A DNA stretch of 7,695 nucleotides from Candidatus Didemnitutus sp. (GTDB lineage: Bacteria > Verrucomicrobiota > Verrucomicrobiia > Opitutales > Opitutaceae). Each line of letters begins with the position of its first letter. Position 1 is the stretch's first letter. The notes under the pieces are model-generated. The model made no database searches. It saw only the letters and a list, made by a program, of their open reading frames with translations, and was not told where the DNA came from. Shown piece by piece: positions 5,886 through 7,695 of the stretch. The stretch is taken from assembly GCA_030682505.1 (NCBI GenBank), contig JAUXOH010000096.1, forward strand, positions 1 to 7,695, in the 5' to 3' direction. The position numbers were made by a program, and so were the translations under genes.

Positions 5886-7160
5886 TCAGGTCTTTTTCCC
5901 GAAGGCCGGATCGATCTTGATCAGCGCGGCGGCGGCGAAGGAGGGAATCGTGGCCGCGCAGACCCAGAGGAAGAAATTCGGATAGCCCAGTTGGTCCTGA
6001 ATCCACCCCGCCGGCATGCCGGGCAGCATCATGCCGAGCGCCATGAAGCCGGTGCAGAGCGCGTAGTGGGCCGTCCGGTGTTCACCGTCGGCCACCATGA
6101 TCATGTAGAGCAGGTAGGCCGTGAAACCGAATCCGTATCCGAACTGCTCGACCGCCAGGCCGCCGCCGATCAACCACAGGTTAGTCGGTTGGGTCAGGGC
6201 GAGGAAGACGAAGACCAGATTCGGCAGGTTCATGATGCAGATCATCGGCCAGAGCATGCGCTTGAGCCCGACCCGGGAGATGACCCAACCGCCCAACAGT
6301 CCGCCGAGCGTGAGCGCGATGACTCCGACCGTGCCGTACGCAAAGCCGACTTGCTGGGTGGTCAGCCCCAGTCCGCCGACCTCCCGGCCATCGAGGAGAA
6401 AAGGGATCACCAGCTTCAACAACTGGGCTTCCGCGAAACGGTAGAGGAGCAAAAAGGTGATGATGATCGCGATGCCGGGCTTGCGGAAGAATGCGGCGAA
6501 CACCGCGAGGAAATCCACCACCAGATTTTGCCTGCGACCGGTCGAGTGATCCACGGCCGGCTTGGGCAGCATGAAGAAGTGATAAATCCCGACCACCACG
6601 AAGACCGCTGCGAGCAGGATAAACACGAGCGTCCAGGCGTAGGCGACGTCGCCGGATGATTTTTCCAGCGAGCCGGCCAGGGAGACCAGTCCGCCCTGAA
6701 CACCGATCATCGCGAGGCGGTAGAACGTGCTGCGCACGCCGACAAAGGCCGCCTGCTGGTGCGCAGGTTGCGCCAGCATGTAGAACCCGTCTGCGGCGAT
6801 GTCGTGCGTGGCCGAGCTGAAGGCCAGCAACCAGAACATCGCCAGCGTGGCGCGGAAGAAATTGGGCGCCGGCACCGTCAGCGCGACCAGCGCAAAGGCA
6901 AGGCCGATCAGGAACTGCAGCGACACAATCCAGAAGCGTTTCGTACGGAACATCTCCACCAGCGGAGACCAGAGGGGCTTGATGATCCACGGCAGGTAGA
7001 GCCAACTCGTGTAGAGCGCGATCTCGGTGTTCGAGATCTTCAGGTTCTTGTACATGACGACCGACAGCGTCATCACGACGACGTAGGGAATGCCCTCACT
7101 GAAGTAGAGCGACGGAATCCAACTCCACGGATTGCGGCTGCGAGCAGGGGAAGGATCCAT
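5886..7160 (-). CDS. AmpG-like major facilitator superfamily permease (possible muropeptide importer)
   Basis: This is a 424-residue inner-membrane transporter with about 12 hydrophobic segments. Rough positions are 15-36, 45-64, 75-95, 103-124, 140-163, 173-197, 228-252, 268-296, 301-322, 327-350, 362-385 and 393-413. The N-terminal block NPWSWIPSLYFSEGIPY (10-26) and the block SATHDIAADGFYM (116-128) resemble the AmpG branch of the superfamily, where the second block is usually written SATQDIAxDA. AmpG proteins import GlcNAc-anhydroMurNAc muropeptides by proton symport for cell-wall recycling. E. coli AmpG is longer (about 490 residues), so this protein belongs to a shorter relative and its substrate is inferred. 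The ATG lies 3 nt after the stop of the upstream glycosyl hydrolase gene, indicating translational coupling. No clear Shine-Dalgarno is seen. Other sugar or oligosaccharide substrates remain possible. Confidence 0.82.
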   Translation of the reverse strand: MDPSPARSRNPWSWIPSLYFSEGIPYVVVMTLSVVMYKNLKISNTEIALYTSWLYLPWIIKPLWSPLVEMFRTKRFWIVSLQFLIGLAFALVALTVPAPNFFRATLAMFWLLAFSSATHDIAADGFYMLAQPAHQQAAFVGVRSTFYRLAMIGVQGGLVSLAGSLEKSSGDVAYAWTLVFILLAAVFVVVGIYHFFMLPKPAVDHSTGRRQNLVVDFLAVFAAFFRKPGIAIIITFLLLYRFAEAQLLKLVIPFLLDGREVGGLGLTTQQVGFAYGTVGVIALTLGGLLGGWVISRVGLKRMLWPMICIMNLPNLVFVFLALTQPTNLWLIGGGLAVEQFGYGFGFTAYLLYMIMVADGEHRTAHYALCTGFMALGMMLPGMPAGWIQDQLGYPNFFLWVCAATIPSFAAAALIKIDPAFGKKT

Positions 7161-7163
7161 GGT

Positions 7164-7695
7164 TCAGCGGCGCGCCGGGGTGTGGATGGGAAGGGTGACG
7201 AGAGGGCTTTCCTGACCAAGTCGATCGACGACACTCACGACCAGGGTTTCGACGGGACCGGCCTTGGCATCCCCGGCGAGATCGATGTGCGGATCGTGTG
7301 CGGGTTGCACCGAGAATTCCCAGGCCGAACCGCGGCGGCGCCAGACGGCAAAGAGGACGGCTTGGGTTCCGGCCGCGGGGCGGACCAGCACGTGGGTGGG
7401 ACCGGTGATTTCAAGGGCCGGTGCCAAAGGCGTGCCCGTCGCCAGCCAGGGAGTGGCCGGCACCAGCGCGGGTTGCAGGTAGACCTGTGCCTGCAACCGG
7501 TCGCTGAGACCGCGACGATTCTGCAGCAGGGCCGCCATGCTGAAGAGCGCGTGGCCACTGGCCGCCGGGTGCGCGCGGAGCAGTTCGATCTGCTGACTGA
7601 TTTCTTCCGGCGTCCACGATTTTGCCGTGTCGTTGATCGCACTGGCAAAGAGACCGGGCCAAAGGTGCCGCTGGGCGGTGTTTTGTTTGGCCCAA
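7164..7695 (-). CDS. Family 10-like glycosyl hydrolase (GHL10), C-terminal part; 5' end outside the window
   Basis: Only the last 176 codons are present. The frame is open to the edge, with the first whole codon at 7692-7694. The first 60 or so residues match the end of the GHL10 (formerly DUF187) barrel as I know it: a tryptophan-rich W..Q..A.RHLWPGLF block, then a W-T-P-E-E-I helix, then SGHALFSM followed by ALLQNRRGL. The remaining part (about residues 75-176) looks like a beta-rich, fibronectin or Ig-like appendage. GHL10 members include E. coli DigH (YddW), which cuts denuded peptidoglycan glycan strands. Others are secreted lipoproteins, so the missing N-terminus probably holds an export signal; this is inference. 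The stop codon is followed after 3 nt by the permease ATG, so the two genes should share an mRNA. An ATG inside the gene at 7536-7538 is not taken as the start, because clear family homology continues upstream of it. Confidence 0.8.
   Translation of the reverse strand, partial: WAKQNTAQRHLWPGLFASAINDTAKSWTPEEISQQIELLRAHPAASGHALFSMAALLQNRRGLSDRLQAQVYLQPALVPATPWLATGTPLAPALEITGPTHVLVRPAAGTQAVLFAVWRRRGSAWEFSVQPAHDPHIDLAGDAKAGPVETLVVSVVDRLGQESPLVTLPIHTPARR

Noticed and set aside
5991..6659. A 222-codon plus-strand open frame opposite the permease gene
   Set aside because: The translation is rich in H, D, E, Q and R, the usual complement of codons for hydrophobic membrane segments. It is explained by the permease on the other strand.
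7411..7695. A minus-strand open frame in another phase over the hydrolase end
   Set aside because: The frame ending at 7164 carries the GHL10 motifs (RHLWPGLF, SGHALFSM). The alternative frame reads as arginine and alanine-rich noise.

Overview
The window is GC-rich bacterial chromosome. All five supported protein genes lie on the minus strand, so transcription runs from high to low coordinates. The taxon cannot be fixed from this sequence alone. A GHL10-type glycosyl hydrolase paired with an AmpG-like permease, GC-rich coding DNA, few Shine-Dalgarno sequences and degenerate 7-bp tandem repeats would fit Verrucomicrobiota (Opitutales-like). That placement is an inference.

Reading in the direction of transcription, the first block (7695 to 5886) is a two-gene unit. 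It holds the 3' end of a family-10-like (GHL10) glycosyl hydrolase, and 3 nt later an AmpG-like major-facilitator permease. Members of these two families act on peptidoglycan glycan strands and import muropeptides, so the pair may be part of a cell-wall turnover or recycling operon that continues beyond the right edge. A 157-bp intergenic stretch follows, with two inverted repeats in its otherwise gene-free sequence.

The second block (5728 to 109) is a complete, apparently intact type I restriction-modification system in the order hsdR-hsdM-hsdS. HsdR has the PD-(D/E)xK nuclease and a full set of superfamily 2 helicase motifs. HsdM has the AdoMet-binding and NPPF catalytic motifs. HsdS has two target-recognition domains separated by two conserved spacer regions. 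hsdM and hsdS overlap by 4 bp (GTGA). hsdR and hsdM are separated by 65 bp carrying a degenerate heptanucleotide repeat. The three proteins would form an R2M2S1 complex that methylates a bipartite adenine-containing site and cleaves unmodified foreign DNA after ATP-driven translocation.

The last 108 bp hold no recognisable gene. No tRNA, rRNA, CRISPR array, insertion sequence or phage gene is visible. No extra defence gene is embedded in the hsd operon, and I did not find a clearly new biological system. The points worth a second look are the regulatory-looking intergenic repeats, the heptad repeats and the mosaic hsdS gene.
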